NCBI GenBank assembly: GCA_037441525.1
Contig: JBBISA010000001.1
Span: forward strand, 62,001-126,000
Reading direction: 5' to 3'
Origin: SKVR01 sp037441525
GTDB lineage: Bacteria; Bacteroidota; Bacteroidia; Bacteroidales; UBA7960
Length of the DNA: 64,000 bases
The first letter of the stretch is position 1; each line of letters begins with the position of its first letter. The notes under the pieces are model-generated. The model saw only the letters and a program-made list of their open reading frames with translations, ran no database searches and was not told the DNA's origin. A program made the translations under genes and the position numbers. This document shows, one piece after another, positions 37,581 to 48,171 of the stretch.

Positions 37581-40500
37581 TTAATACCCCAGGTTCGGCA
37601 TCAGCAATTTTTCCGCTTCCTGCAGGGCGATCCCTTTTTTTGTTGCGTACAATTCGACCTGTTCGCGTGTTATTTTGCCCAGGTTGAAATAGCGTGAATG
37701 GGGATGGGCGAAGTACCAGCCTGAAACGGATGCGCCGGGAATCATACTGAAACCTTCTGTTAAGCTAACACCGGTATTCTTTTCTGCATCAACCAGTTGA
37801 AATAATTTCAGTTTTTCGCTGTGTTCGGGACAGGCGGGGTAACCACAAGCCGGACGAATACCTTCGTAACGCTCCTTAAGCATTTCGGTGAGGCTGAGTT
37901 CTTCACGTGTATCGTAAGCCCAGAGTTCTTTACGCACCTTTTCGTGCAGCCATTCGGCAAAGGCTTCGGCAAGGCGGTCGGCAAGCATTTTGGTCATTAT
38001 GCTGTTATAATCATCTTTTTCCTGCTTATATTTTTCGGCAAGCTCGTCGGCACCGTGTATGGTAACCACGAAGGCTCCAAGGTAGTCGGCAATTCCAAAA
38101 TCAGCAGAAGCAATATAATCGGCAAGGGAAAGGTTGAATTTGCCTGGTTCATCTTTTATCTCCTGTACACGCAGGAAGTTGAACCGCATTTTTTCCTTCT
38201 GGCGCAACTCATCTTCGAAGATGATAATGTCTTCATCGTGGCTGTTTGCCGGGAAAATACCTGCCACACCACGGGCAACAAATGTTTTTTCACGATAGAA
38301 TTTTTCCAGCATGGCCAGGGCATCATCAAAAAGTTTCTGCGCTTCGGGGCCTTTGAGCGGATCTTTCAGAATTTCGGGGTATTTCCCTTTCAGTTCCCAT
38401 CCGTAAAAAAAGAATGTCCAGTCGATATAGCGGGCAAGTTCATCTAACGGAAACTCATCGAATATAGTGATACCAGGCTTTAGCGGAGTGGTGATATTGG
38501 CATTTTCAGCAATATACGGAAATCTCTTTTGCCGTGCCTGTTCCATGGTAAGGTATTGTTTTTGGGCATTTCGCTGGTTGTATTCATCGACCATTTCGTG
38601 GTATGATTGGGACACAGCGGCAACGTACCCATTGCGGTTTTCAGAGAATAGTTCGGAGCTAACCTTAGCTGCCCGCGAAGCATCTTTCACGTGAATTACG
38701 CCGTGATCGTAGGCCGGAGCTATCTTTACCGCGGTGTGCAATACGCTGGTGGTTGCACCACCAATAAGCAAGGGAGTTTCGAACCCCAGTTTCTTCATTT
38801 CTGATGCTACATGCACCATTTCGTCGAGCGAGGGGGTGATCAATCCACTTAATCCGATAATGTCGGCCTTCTCATCTTTTGCTACCTGCAATATTTTTTC
38901 GCAGGGAACCATTACACCCAGGTCAATGATTTCAAATCCGTTACATGCCAGTACCACACCCACAATATTTTTCCCGATATCGTGTACATCGCCTTTAACA
39001 GTGGCAAGCAAAACCTTTCCTGCACTCGATACGTCGCCAAACATGGCTTTTTGTTCTTCAATAAAAGGGGTGAGGTAGGCCACTGCCTTTTTCATTACGC
39101 GGGCACTTTTAACCACCTGCGGAAGGAACATTTTACCAGCTCCAAACAGGTCGCCCACCTTGTTCATCCCGTCCATCAACGGGCCTTCAATAACTTCGAG
39201 GGCTTTATCAAGTTGCTGGCGCATTTCTTCTACATCCTGCTCAATAAATTCGTCCTTTCCCTTTACCAGCGCGTGTGCCAGCCTTTCACGAACGGGAAGG
39301 TTACGCCATTCGTCCTGGTTTTTTTCTTCCTTTCGTCCTTCCTGCTGGTCTTTAACCTGCTCGGCATAAAGCAATAACCGTTCGGTAGCGTCTTTGCGGC
39401 GGTATAAAATTGCATCTTCAACCAGACGTAGCAGGTCTTTGGGTATCGCGTCATACACTTGCAGCATGGCCGGATTTACAATACCCATATCCATTCCTGC
39501 CTTTATTGCATGGTAAAGGAATGCCGAATGCATTGATTCCCTTACAATGTTGTTGCCCCTGAATGAAAACGACAGGTTGCTTACCCCTCCGCTGATATGT
39601 ACATGGGGGAGATTTTGCTTTATCCATTCGCATGCACGAATGTAGTCAAGACCATAACTGTTGTGCTCCGCAATTCCCGTTGCAATAGCCAGTATGTTGG
39701 GGTCGAAAATAATATCCTGGGGGTAAAAACCTGCTTTTTCGGTCAGCAGTTTATAGGCTCGTGCCGCAATTTCAATCTTGCGCTCAAAGGTATCGGCTTG
39801 TCCTTTCTCATCAAAAAGCATTACCACCACGGCAGCTCCATATTGCTTAACCAGACGGGCCTGGCGGAGAAATTCATCTTCACCTTCCTTTAAACTGATT
39901 GAATTTACAATGCATTTGCCCTGCACACATTTCAAACCTGCCTCAATCACTTCCCATTTCGATGAGTCTATCATCACGGGAACCCTTGCAATGTCGGGTT
40001 CTGCAGCAATGTGATGCAGGAATGTGGTCATTGCTTTGGGGGCATCGATCATTGCATCGTCCATACAAATGTCAATTACCTGGGCGCCATTCTCTACCTG
40101 CTCGAGTGCCACAGCGAGGGCCTCTTCGTATTTTTCTTCCTTTATCAGTCTTGCAAACTTTATGGAACCAGCCACATTGGTGCGTTCCCCTATGTTTACA
40201 AAGTTCGAATCAGGTCTGATTTCAAGATGTTCCAGTCCGCTTAAGAAGGTATTGTATGAATGGACAGGGATTTGGCGAGGCTCATATTTTCCGGCCAGTT
40301 TGGCAATACTGCTGATGTGCTCAGGAGTGGTACCGCAGCATCCCCCAATAATATTGATCAATCCATCCTGCAGAAACCCTTCAATAATGCCGGCCATAAT
40401 AGCTGCCGACTGATCGTACTGACCAAACTGGTTGGGGAGTCCGGCATTGGGATGAGCGCTAACAGCAAACGGGGCCATGCGGCTGAGTATTTCAAGGTAG

Positions 40501-41264
40501 GGGCGCAGCTGATCGGCTCCAAGTGCACAGTTTAACCCCACACTCAAAAGGTCAACATTGGATATGGAAGTGAGAAAAGCTTCGGTAGTCTGGCCCGATA
40601 GGGTTCGTCCGCTGGCATCTGTTATGGTACCCGAAACCATGACGGGTATAGCTTTCCCTTTGTCGTCCTGGTATTGGCTTATGGCCATAAGAGCTGCCTT
40701 GGCATTGAGGGTATCAAAAACGGTTTCTACCATCAGAATATCCGAACCACCATCCATTAATCCACTGATTTGCTCATAATAAGCATCTTTTAACTGATCG
40801 AAGGTAATGGCACGGTAAGCAGGACTGCTTACATTGGGTGATAGGGATGCCGTTTTATTGGTTGGTCCCAGCGACCCTGCAACGAAGCGGGGTTTGGACC
40901 AATCGAGCTGGTTATATTTGTCGCAAGCCTTCCTGGCTAATTGGGCCCCTTCATAATTAAGTTCATACACAAGGTCTTCCATCAGGTAATCCTGCATGGA
41001 TATGGATGTGGAATTAAAAGTATTGGTTTCGATAATATCGGCGCCAGCCTGCAGATAGGCTTCATGGATGGCCAAAATTATTTCTGGCTGGGTAATGGAT
41101 AACAAATCGTTATTTCCTTTAACCTTTTGGGCAATATGGGCAAATCTGGTTCCCCGGTAATCGTTTTCGGTGAGTTTATGCCTCTGTATCATGGTGCCCA
41201 TGGCTCCATCGAGAACAAGTATTTTTTTTTTAAGAAGCTCTTTTGGTTGCTGGATGGTATTCAT
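37581..41264 (-). CDS. metH: Cobalamin-dependent methionine synthase
   Basis: The open frame extends to 41336 on a TTG, but the ATG at 41264 gives the conserved N-terminus ([20 protein letters not shown]) and is preferred; the product is then 1227 residues. Domains in order: homocysteine-binding with zinc cysteines in GLNCALG and GGCCGTTP, pterin-binding ([11 protein letters not shown]), a cobalamin cap, the cobalamin domain with [11 protein letters not shown] whose His binds cobalt, and the SAM activation domain with [15 protein letters not shown]. It methylates homocysteine from methyl-THF. It lies downstream of metF, which supplies that methyl donor. Confidence 0.96.
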   Translation of the reverse strand: MNTIQQPKELLKKKILVLDGAMGTMIQRHKLTENDYRGTRFAHIAQKVKGNNDLLSITQPEIILAIHEAYLQAGADIIETNTFNSTSISMQDYLMEDLVYELNYEGAQLARKACDKYNQLDWSKPRFVAGSLGPTNKTASLSPNVSSPAYRAITFDQLKDAYYEQISGLMDGGSDILMVETVFDTLNAKAALMAISQYQDDKGKAIPVMVSGTITDASGRTLSGQTTEAFLTSISNVDLLSVGLNCALGADQLRPYLEILSRMAPFAVSAHPNAGLPNQFGQYDQSAAIMAGIIEGFLQDGLINIIGGCCGTTPEHISSIAKLAGKYEPRQIPVHSYNTFLSGLEHLEIRPDSNFVNIGERTNVAGSIKFARLIKEEKYEEALAVALEQVENGAQVIDICMDDAMIDAPKAMTTFLHHIAAEPDIARVPVMIDSSKWEVIEAGLKCVQGKCIVNSISLKEGEDEFLRQARLVKQYGAAVVVMLFDEKGQADTFERKIEIAARAYKLLTEKAGFYPQDIIFDPNILAIATGIAEHNSYGLDYIRACEWIKQNLPHVHISGGVSNLSFSFRGNNIVRESMHSAFLYHAIKAGMDMGIVNPAMLQVYDAIPKDLLRLVEDAILYRRKDATERLLLYAEQVKDQQEGRKEEKNQDEWRNLPVRERLAHALVKGKDEFIEQDVEEMRQQLDKALEVIEGPLMDGMNKVGDLFGAGKMFLPQVVKSARVMKKAVAYLTPFIEEQKAMFGDVSSAGKVLLATVKGDVHDIGKNIVGVVLACNGFEIIDLGVMVPCEKILQVAKDEKADIIGLSGLITPSLDEMVHVASEMKKLGFETPLLIGGATTSVLHTAVKIAPAYDHGVIHVKDASRAAKVSSELFSENRNGYVAAVSQSYHEMVDEYNQRNAQKQYLTMEQARQKRFPYIAENANITTPLKPGITIFDEFPLDELARYIDWTFFFYGWELKGKYPEILKDPLKGPEAQKLFDDALAMLEKFYREKTFVARGVAGIFPANSHDEDIIIFEDELRQKEKMRFNFLRVQEIKDEPGKFNLSLADYIASADFGIADYLGAFVVTIHGADELAEKYKQEKDDYNSIMTKMLADRLAEAFAEWLHEKVRKELWAYDTREELSLTEMLKERYEGIRPACGYPACPEHSEKLKLFQLVDAEKNTGVSLTEGFSMIPGASVSGWYFAHPHSRYFNLGKITREQVELYATKKGIALQEAEKLLMPNLGY

Positions 41265-41332
41265 TGAATCTAATGTTGTAATTTTTCTCAGGTTGGATGC
41301 TTCGATAAGGGTAATTTTTTCAGGCAGGAAAA

Positions 41333-42289
41333 TCAAAGGATGTTTTCTGATATTTTCACCACCTGACCTGCCTTGCTCATGGTGTAAATATGAATTAAAT
41401 TATGGCCATTGGCAACCAATTCCTTTATCTGGGCGGTTGTCCATTCAATACCTGCCTGCGAAACCTGCTTGTTGTCGGTACATTTGTTTACTTCATTTAC
41501 CAATGGGCTCGGCATGGTAAGATGAAAAATCCGAGGAAGAACCTGGATGTGTTCTTTTGTGCTGATGGGTTTAATTCCTGGGATAATGGGCACTGTAATC
41601 CCCATGGATCGGCACTTTTTCACAAAATCAAAAAACGCTTTGTTGTCGAAAAACATTTGCGTTACAACGTATTCAGCACCAAGGTCAATTTTTTCTTTCA
41701 GATATTTCATGTCAAGGTCAAAGCTGACAGCTTCAGGATGCATCTCAGGATATCCGGCTACGCCTACCGAGAATTGAGTGTGCGATGGATTTTCAACATA
41801 CTGCTCCTGATAAACCCCTTTGTTCATATCCATGATCTGTTTTAAAAGCCCGGTGGCGTTGGCATGTCCCTGTGGATTGGGTTTGAAAAGGCCGGAATTC
41901 TTATCACCATCGCCTCGTAAAACCAAAAGGTTATGAATTCCAAGGAAATCAAGATCAATCAGGGCATCTTCGGTTTCCTGTTTCGAAAAGTTACCGCAGA
42001 TAATATGGGGTACCACATCAATCTTATAACGCCATTTAATAGCGGCTGCAATGGCTACCGTTCCGGGTCGCTTTCTTATCACCATGGGCCTGAGATTTCC
42101 GTCCGATTGCTTTAGATAACTAATTTCTTGCCGGTGGTAGGTTATATTGATAAACGGAGGTTGAAAATCTTTCAGCTGATCAAGGGTATAAAATATGGTA
42201 TCGATGCTCGAGCCCTTTACAGGAGGCAAGAGTTCATAACTAATACGTGTAGATCCGCCTGATTTTGCTATGTGTTCAGGAACTGTCAT
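41333..42289 (-). CDS. metF: 5,10-methylenetetrahydrofolate reductase
   Basis: The 318-residue flavoprotein has the MetF start [10 protein letters not shown] with the family Glu, then [10 protein letters not shown], and LVLRGDGDK in the FAD-binding TIM barrel. It makes methyl-THF for MetH, and the two genes are 68 bp apart in the same orientation. A -7 box at 42372-42379 suggests its own promoter separate from metY-hom. Confidence 0.95.
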   Translation of the reverse strand: MTVPEHIAKSGGSTRISYELLPPVKGSSIDTIFYTLDQLKDFQPPFINITYHRQEISYLKQSDGNLRPMVIRKRPGTVAIAAAIKWRYKIDVVPHIICGNFSKQETEDALIDLDFLGIHNLLVLRGDGDKNSGLFKPNPQGHANATGLLKQIMDMNKGVYQEQYVENPSHTQFSVGVAGYPEMHPEAVSFDLDMKYLKEKIDLGAEYVVTQMFFDNKAFFDFVKKCRSMGITVPIIPGIKPISTKEHIQVLPRIFHLTMPSPLVNEVNKCTDNKQVSQAGIEWTTAQIKELVANGHNLIHIYTMSKAGQVVKISENIL

Positions 42290-42371
42290 TATGGATGATT
42301 GATGATTGTAATTATTAAGTATTATTGATGGATGTTTACAACAGGGTAATCTGGCTCCTTTAAATAAACTG

Positions 42372-42379
42372 CAAAGATA
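42372..42379 (-). promoter_or_regulatory. Bacteroidota -7 box of metF-metH
   Basis: TATCTTTG on the minus strand fits TAnnTTTG and lies 83 bp upstream of the metF ATG, between hom and metF. A TTTC/CTTT tract lies 18-19 bp upstream at the -33 position. Confidence 0.45.
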
Positions 42380-42414
42380 ATGTTAATAAAGAAGTTGAAA
42401 GAATTTGACTTGAC

Positions 42415-43626
42415 TTAACTCAACTTCTCCGGATTTCCGAAAAAGGCGATAAAAACATCCATTGTCTGAATCAGTTTTCTTACGTGTATCAGATTGGAAA
42501 GCTTAATGTTGCCAATTACATAGTTAAAATCGCGCGACGAAAGTTTTTCTTCAATCTCATCGAATTCGAAGTGGCTGAAATCGAGCAGATTTTTAAAACG
42601 CAGGTAAACTTTTACCATTACATCGTTGGTGTGTTCGGGTGGGTTGAAGTATTTACGTTTTTTGTACTCATAACGATAGCCATGCATGCGTGCGGTAATG
42701 TCTGATAGAACCGAGCTACCGGTAGGATGTCCCCCTGCGCCTTTGCCAAACATAAATTGCTTTTCGTAAAATGCACCTTCTATTATCACACCATTGTATT
42801 CATTTTCAACATTGTATATGTATTCATCTTCAGTAACCATTTTAGGCATTACCATCAGGTTGAACTTTTTTCCGTTTATTTTGGTGGCCTGGGCAACAAG
42901 TTTAAGGCGGTAGCCTTTTTCGCGGGCAAAACGGATGTCGCCACTTTGAAGATTCGAAATGCCTGAAACAAAAACCTCATTGGGGTTCACCAAGGTACCG
43001 AAACCATGCAAAGCCAGAATAACAAGTTTGTATAGCGAATCCCATCCTCCCATGTCGAGCGATGGGTCAGCTTCAGCAAAACCAAGATTCTGGGCTTCTT
43101 TTACCGATTCGAGGTAACCTTTCTTTTCGTTGAAGATTTTGGATAGTACAAAATTGGAAGAACCATTAAGAATACCGGTTATGGAAAGCAAAAGATCGTT
43201 ATCATAATATTCTTCCAGATTTCTGATAACAGGAATAGAACCGCAGGCCGATGCATCATACAACAAAGCTGCCCCGGTTTTCTCCTGAAGCACTATGAGC
43301 TCTGAGAGATGGGCAGCCAGCATCTTTTTATTTCCAGAAACAACACTTTTCCCTTTTTTCAGGGCGCTCGATACAATCTCGAAGGCTTCATCGGCATCGT
43401 TGATAAGTTCGACTACAAGATTGATTTCAGGGTCGTCAAGTATTGCATCAGCATTGGTGGTGAAATATTCAGCGGGCAGGATCCTCTTTTTGTGAGGATC
43501 CTTGATACAAATACGTTTGACCTCGGCATTGGTGGTATGACTGTTCTGCAATACATGATACAGCCCTTCGCCCACCACACCAAAGCCAAACAACCCTATA
43601 GCTTGTTTAATATTTTGCTGTGGCAT
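42415..43626 (-). CDS. hom: Homoserine dehydrogenase
   Basis: The 403-residue protein has the NAD(P)-binding start IGLFGFGVVGEGLYHVL, the catalytic-domain phrase NGSSNFVLSKIF, and GFAEADPSLDMGGWDS. It reduces aspartate semialdehyde to homoserine, the precursor for O-acetylhomoserine used by MetY. It is a stand-alone enzyme, not fused to aspartokinase. It follows metY by 179 bp, a gap that includes an octamer repeat array. Confidence 0.93.
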   Translation of the reverse strand: MPQQNIKQAIGLFGFGVVGEGLYHVLQNSHTTNAEVKRICIKDPHKKRILPAEYFTTNADAILDDPEINLVVELINDADEAFEIVSSALKKGKSVVSGNKKMLAAHLSELIVLQEKTGAALLYDASACGSIPVIRNLEEYYDNDLLLSITGILNGSSNFVLSKIFNEKKGYLESVKEAQNLGFAEADPSLDMGGWDSLYKLVILALHGFGTLVNPNEVFVSGISNLQSGDIRFAREKGYRLKLVAQATKINGKKFNLMVMPKMVTEDEYIYNVENEYNGVIIEGAFYEKQFMFGKGAGGHPTGSSVLSDITARMHGYRYEYKKRKYFNPPEHTNDVMVKVYLRFKNLLDFSHFEFDEIEEKLSSRDFNYVIGNIKLSNLIHVRKLIQTMDVFIAFFGNPEKLS

Positions 43627-43768
43627 TTTTTTTAGTGTTTAATTTCGGTTTTGAAATGTTAAAGATATAATTTCATGGAAAACATAAAACTAAAATCAGA
43701 AAATTGCTGTCAGGGATCAAGATAAAACTTTTATCGTTGTTATCACCGTCAATCCCCAACAGCAATAG

Positions 43769-45191
<1,423 letters not shown>

Positions 45192-45263
45192 TTATCAGAT
45201 GTTTTTTTTGTTCCTTATCAGGAAAAAATAAGCATACAAATATTTGGGCTTCCTTTCAGAAGT

Positions 45264-45287
45264 CAATTCAGAAATGCCCCTGAATTG
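45264..45287. other. Hairpin in the metY leader
   Basis: CAATTCAG at 45264-45271 pairs with CTGAATTG at 45280-45287 around an 8-base loop. It lies between riboswitch and metY start and has no T-run after it, so it is not a classical terminator. Confidence 0.35.
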
Positions 45288-45449
45288 CTAACCAGCGTTA
45301 ACAACAACAGGGCATGCGCATAGACATATGCACACAATAAAGAAAAATGCTGTAGGGGGCAACAGAATGAATAAAAATCTCTTTGGAAGAGCGGCTGGGC
45401 GAGTAAATCTGTTTTGTGGTTCTAATTGCCATTTTTGTTACCAATGTAC

Positions 45450-45547
45450 GTTTATAATTCCTGTTCAGGCAGGTATTGGCACCTTTCCCCGGGGGGTGGG
45501 TTGCCAGAGCATCAGCGAGCCTGTTCTCTCCGCTCTTCTTTATAAAC
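45450..45547 (-). ncRNA. SAM-I (S-box) riboswitch aptamer upstream of metY
   Basis: On the minus strand the 98-base segment is closed by a perfect P1 of GTTTATAA (45547-45540) with TTATAAAC (45457-45450). Inside it has AAGAAGAGCGG, a P2 formed by AGAGC with GCTCT, the S-box core GCTCTGGCAACC, then AAGGTGCCAATACCTGCC, and a P4 hairpin CCTG-CCTGAA-CAGG. These match the SAM-I aptamer in order and spacing. It should bind SAM and control metY and perhaps hom. A -7 box lies 34 bp upstream. Confidence 0.9.
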
Positions 45548-45580
45548 AATCTGTCTAACGAATCTTGTTTTAAACAGTGG

Positions 45581-45588
45581 CAAATGTA
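45581..45588 (-). promoter_or_regulatory. Bacteroidota -7 box of the metY leader
   Basis: TACATTTG on the minus strand fits TAnnTTTG. A start about 7 bases later would put the aptamer roughly 25 bases into the transcript. Confidence 0.55.
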
Positions 45589-45679
45589 GGGAATATTTTA
45601 TATGAAAATAATCATCACTCATCGCACCTCCAATTTTTGAAGTCTTTTAACAAATCAACATAACTGATCATGAGTATTA

Positions 45680-45735
45680 TTAAACCCGGATTGGTCATTA
45701 GCAATGCAGTGAACTAATGACTTAGCCGGGTTTAA
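45680..45735. repeat. Large interrupted inverted repeat
   Basis: TTAAACCCGG (45680-45689) is perfectly complementary to CCGGGTTTAA (45726-45735), and inside it GTCATTAG (45694-45701) pairs with CTAATGAC (45714-45721) around a 12-base loop. No T-run follows on either strand. Confidence 0.6.
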
Positions 45736-45843
45736 CCCCGCTTTAGAAAAACATGAATTGTATGCATTTCTGATTACAATTTATAGTTTTTCTTAGCGAT
45801 TGGTCGTTTTAATAATATTATTATCAATAACTTATACTGATAA

Positions 45844-45868
45844 TTTTCTAATGACGGTCATTAGAAAA
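45844..45868. repeat. Perfect 12-1-12 palindrome containing CTAATGAC/GTCATTAG
   Basis: TTTTCTAATGAC at 45844-45855 and GTCATTAGAAAA at 45857-45868 are exact reverse complements around a single G. The core octamer repeats the inner arm of the inverted repeat 150 bp to the left. This could be an operator; the rest of the 45589-46019 gap holds no gene I can support. Confidence 0.55.
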
Positions 45869-46019
45869 AATGGCTTACGACAAATTTGGGTTAATGTACC
45901 AGAAATCCTGGTCATCGCGACGAAAAGCAACCTATTGTTTTGTTTGAAAAATGCAATTATTGCTGATATTGAAGTGATAGAAATCGTAAATCCAGCCTGT
46001 AGCTAAAAAAAATATCTGC

Positions 46020-47522
46020 TCAAAATTTTTTCTCCACAAATACAATAAACCCCGCCGAGTTATAGTATAAATTTCCATTATCAAAGGCTGTTCTGAGCCC
46101 TATGTCCATTTTTCGGGGAAGCTTTCGGTTCACTTCTACAAGGGCAGAAAATTGTCCGGTTTCTTCAAAAATGCCATGCTTTGGCGGAAAACGGTCTCTG
46201 CCACGACTCTCGCCCGCTTCGCTGGTGGCGAAGGTACCATAATTGAGTGAATAGGTAGATTTTACAGTGAAGTTCCATAAATTATAACCCATTCTCATTG
46301 CAGTATGAATGGCAATTATACGGTTATTGATAAAATATTCGGTGGGGCTGTTAGGATGCTCTTCCCTTACATATTGCCTGCTACCCACCAATGGATTACC
46401 CAGGTTTAAGTCCTTGTAGCTCCATCCTTTAAGGTATTGTTGATTATTATAATAATCTTCGTCGCCCGAGGGGGTGTAGGGCGACCACAACTCGCCTGCC
46501 TGATTCTTTGAAAAAAAGAATTCGAATAAAAGCTTTTCAAAATAAAAGCCCTGTTCTCTTTTTCCCTTATTGGTCAATGAAATACCATTCAGGCCATCTC
46601 TGATGTTTGCCAGGTAATACAAAGCACCTGCATCGTAAAAGTTTTGACGGTAGATGAAAATATTCCAACTGTTTAATTGATATTCCAGCCCCAAATCAAT
46701 ACTTCCCAGATGGTTGCCAAGTCGCGATCGCATGTGATTGCCAGTTGCATAGCCTTTACCGGTACTTATATAAAAGAATGTTTCGAGAGGGGAAAGTGTA
46801 AAAAGTTCTTCACTATAGTATATTTTTTCACTACCCCATTGTACCTGATGATTTGCGCCTCCGTGCAATTTCAGCTTCCAGTTTTCTTTTCCAAATCTGC
46901 CATAAAATTGTTTTTCCTGATAATAGTTCTGCAAAGGGATTAACCGGTCACGATATCTCATAACAGTTTCGCCAAACATCCCATTGGAGAAACTACCCTT
47001 TATTGAAAACAGTTTTCCCAGAAAAGGAATCGTATAATACTCAGGTATTCCTACAACAATTTTTGGTATTCCCAATGCAGTGCCAGAAACCGAAAAAGCA
47101 CCCACCGATAATGTGCTGTCTGCCAGTCCGGTTATATCCCGGCTTCTCCCAACCTTAATTTCAAATATTCCATATTTCAACTTTGCGAATGCCTGCAGGA
47201 GTATGAGGTTGGAAGACTGACTAAGATTTGCTTTGCCTTCAATGGCAGCGCCCCAGTCAAATCTTTTATTGTCAGCACTATTGTATTTCTTTTCCAATAG
47301 TCCATGATATCCGTTTGAAATACTGGCAAGCGGAATATCGCCAGATTGATTGGCCCTGAACCAAAACGGCATCCTGTTTTCAGGAACATAACCCGCATTG
47401 ATTGATAAAGTGCCTGTATATAACTGATTTACCTGGGCTGAAACATCAAATTGAGTAAGTTGAGCAATAAAAATTGCAATTACACAGTTTATTGCCTTAA
47501 ACAATATTTCTATTTTATTCAT
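46020..47522 (-). CDS. Wzi-family capsule assembly outer-membrane protein
   Basis: The 500-residue protein has a signal peptide ending near FDVSAQ and a beta-barrel composition throughout. It resembles the capsule assembly Wzi family found in Bacteroidota: NAGYVPENRMPFWFRANQSG near residue 45, and the C-terminal strand FIVFVEKKF ends in an aromatic residue. Wzi proteins sit in the outer membrane and help attach or export surface polysaccharide. No other capsule genes are adjacent. Confidence 0.8.
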   Translation of the reverse strand: MNKIEILFKAINCVIAIFIAQLTQFDVSAQVNQLYTGTLSINAGYVPENRMPFWFRANQSGDIPLASISNGYHGLLEKKYNSADNKRFDWGAAIEGKANLSQSSNLILLQAFAKLKYGIFEIKVGRSRDITGLADSTLSVGAFSVSGTALGIPKIVVGIPEYYTIPFLGKLFSIKGSFSNGMFGETVMRYRDRLIPLQNYYQEKQFYGRFGKENWKLKLHGGANHQVQWGSEKIYYSEELFTLSPLETFFYISTGKGYATGNHMRSRLGNHLGSIDLGLEYQLNSWNIFIYRQNFYDAGALYYLANIRDGLNGISLTNKGKREQGFYFEKLLFEFFFSKNQAGELWSPYTPSGDEDYYNNQQYLKGWSYKDLNLGNPLVGSRQYVREEHPNSPTEYFINNRIIAIHTAMRMGYNLWNFTVKSTYSLNYGTFATSEAGESRGRDRFPPKHGIFEETGQFSALVEVNRKLPRKMDIGLRTAFDNGNLYYNSAGFIVFVEKKF

Positions 47523-47767
47523 TTTATGCAGGGATTTTCATGTAGGAAATATTTTAAATAATGGCAGTTTACTTTAAAATACTGCAAGGATTCTTTTGTG
47601 AAAATGATCTGAATTAATAAATCCGCATCATTAAAAAAACGATTTAAAAGGCTAAAATTACTATTATTTAAAAAACTTCACACAAAACACCGATTATATC
47701 ACATTAAAATATTATTATATCAGCTTAAACAAAAGGGTTTTTTTCTTGGATTTAATACAAAAAAAAT

Positions 47768-47775
47768 TACTTTTG
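47768..47775 (+). promoter_or_regulatory. Bacteroidota promoter of the DUF2795 gene
   Basis: TACTTTTG (-7) is preceded by CTTG at 47745-47748 with a 19-base spacer, close to the TTTG-N19-TAnnTTTG pattern. It lies 26 bp before the ATG. Confidence 0.55.
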
Positions 47776-47800
47776 CAAAAAAAATTAAACACCATTTAAT

Positions 47801-48022
47801 ATGTACTGGACTCTGGAATTGGCTTCTAAACTTGAAGATGCTCCCTGGCCTGCAACCAAGGATGAGCTTATTGATTACGCGCTCAGGTCTGGGGCTCCCA
47901 TGGAAGTTATTGAAAATTTGCAGGAAATAGAAGATGAAGGAGATGTTTATGACAGTATTGAAGACATCTGGCCCGATTATCCGACTAAGGACGACTTCTT
48001 CTTCCACGAAGATGAATATTAA
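47801..48022 (+). CDS. DUF2795 family small acidic protein
   Basis: The 73-residue protein is strongly acidic in its second half and fits DUF2795: ELASKLEDAPWPATKDELID followed by APMEVIENLQEIEDEGD. The family has no established function. It has its own promoter and a clear terminator, so it is expressed alone, just before secA. Confidence 0.85.
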   Translation: MYWTLELASKLEDAPWPATKDELIDYALRSGAPMEVIENLQEIEDEGDVYDSIEDIWPDYPTKDDFFFHEDEY

Positions 48023-48026
48023 AGGC

Positions 48027-48052
48027 AAGCCGGCACTAAACCGGCTTTTTTT
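48027..48052 (+). terminator. Intrinsic terminator after the DUF2795 gene
   Basis: AAGCCGG (48027-48033) pairs with CCGGCTT (48041-48047) around a 7-base loop, followed by a T-run to 48052. Confidence 0.9.
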
Positions 48053-48101
48053 ACATCCCAAATAAACCTTGGCAGGGCTTATTTTTTCTTCAGATTTAAA
48101 C

Positions 48102-48109
48102 TACCTTTG
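48102..48109 (+). promoter_or_regulatory. Bacteroidota -7 box of secA
   Basis: TACCTTTG fits TAnnTTTG and lies 63 bp before the secA ATG. Confidence 0.5.
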
Positions 48110-48171
48110 CCATCCAATCTTAAGAAAACAAATACTTCAACCATCATCAATCTTATATAAACACTTGTTGT

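Noticed and set aside
37821..38447. 208-residue plus-strand frame opposite metH
   Set aside because: It mirrors the highly constrained metH codons and resembles no protein; shadow frame.
41265..41336. Longer metH start at TTG 41336
   Set aside because: It begins inside the metF stop region with a non-ATG codon and adds residues not seen at MetH N-termini; the ATG at 41264 fits the family.
45298..45549. 83-residue minus-strand open frame upstream of metY
   Set aside because: It lies across the SAM-I aptamer and its composition is not protein-like; the RNA structure explains the sequence.
45800..46006. 68-residue plus-strand open frame
   Set aside because: It has no recognisable domain, no promoter box, and includes the 12-1-12 palindrome; chance frame in AT-rich DNA is more likely.
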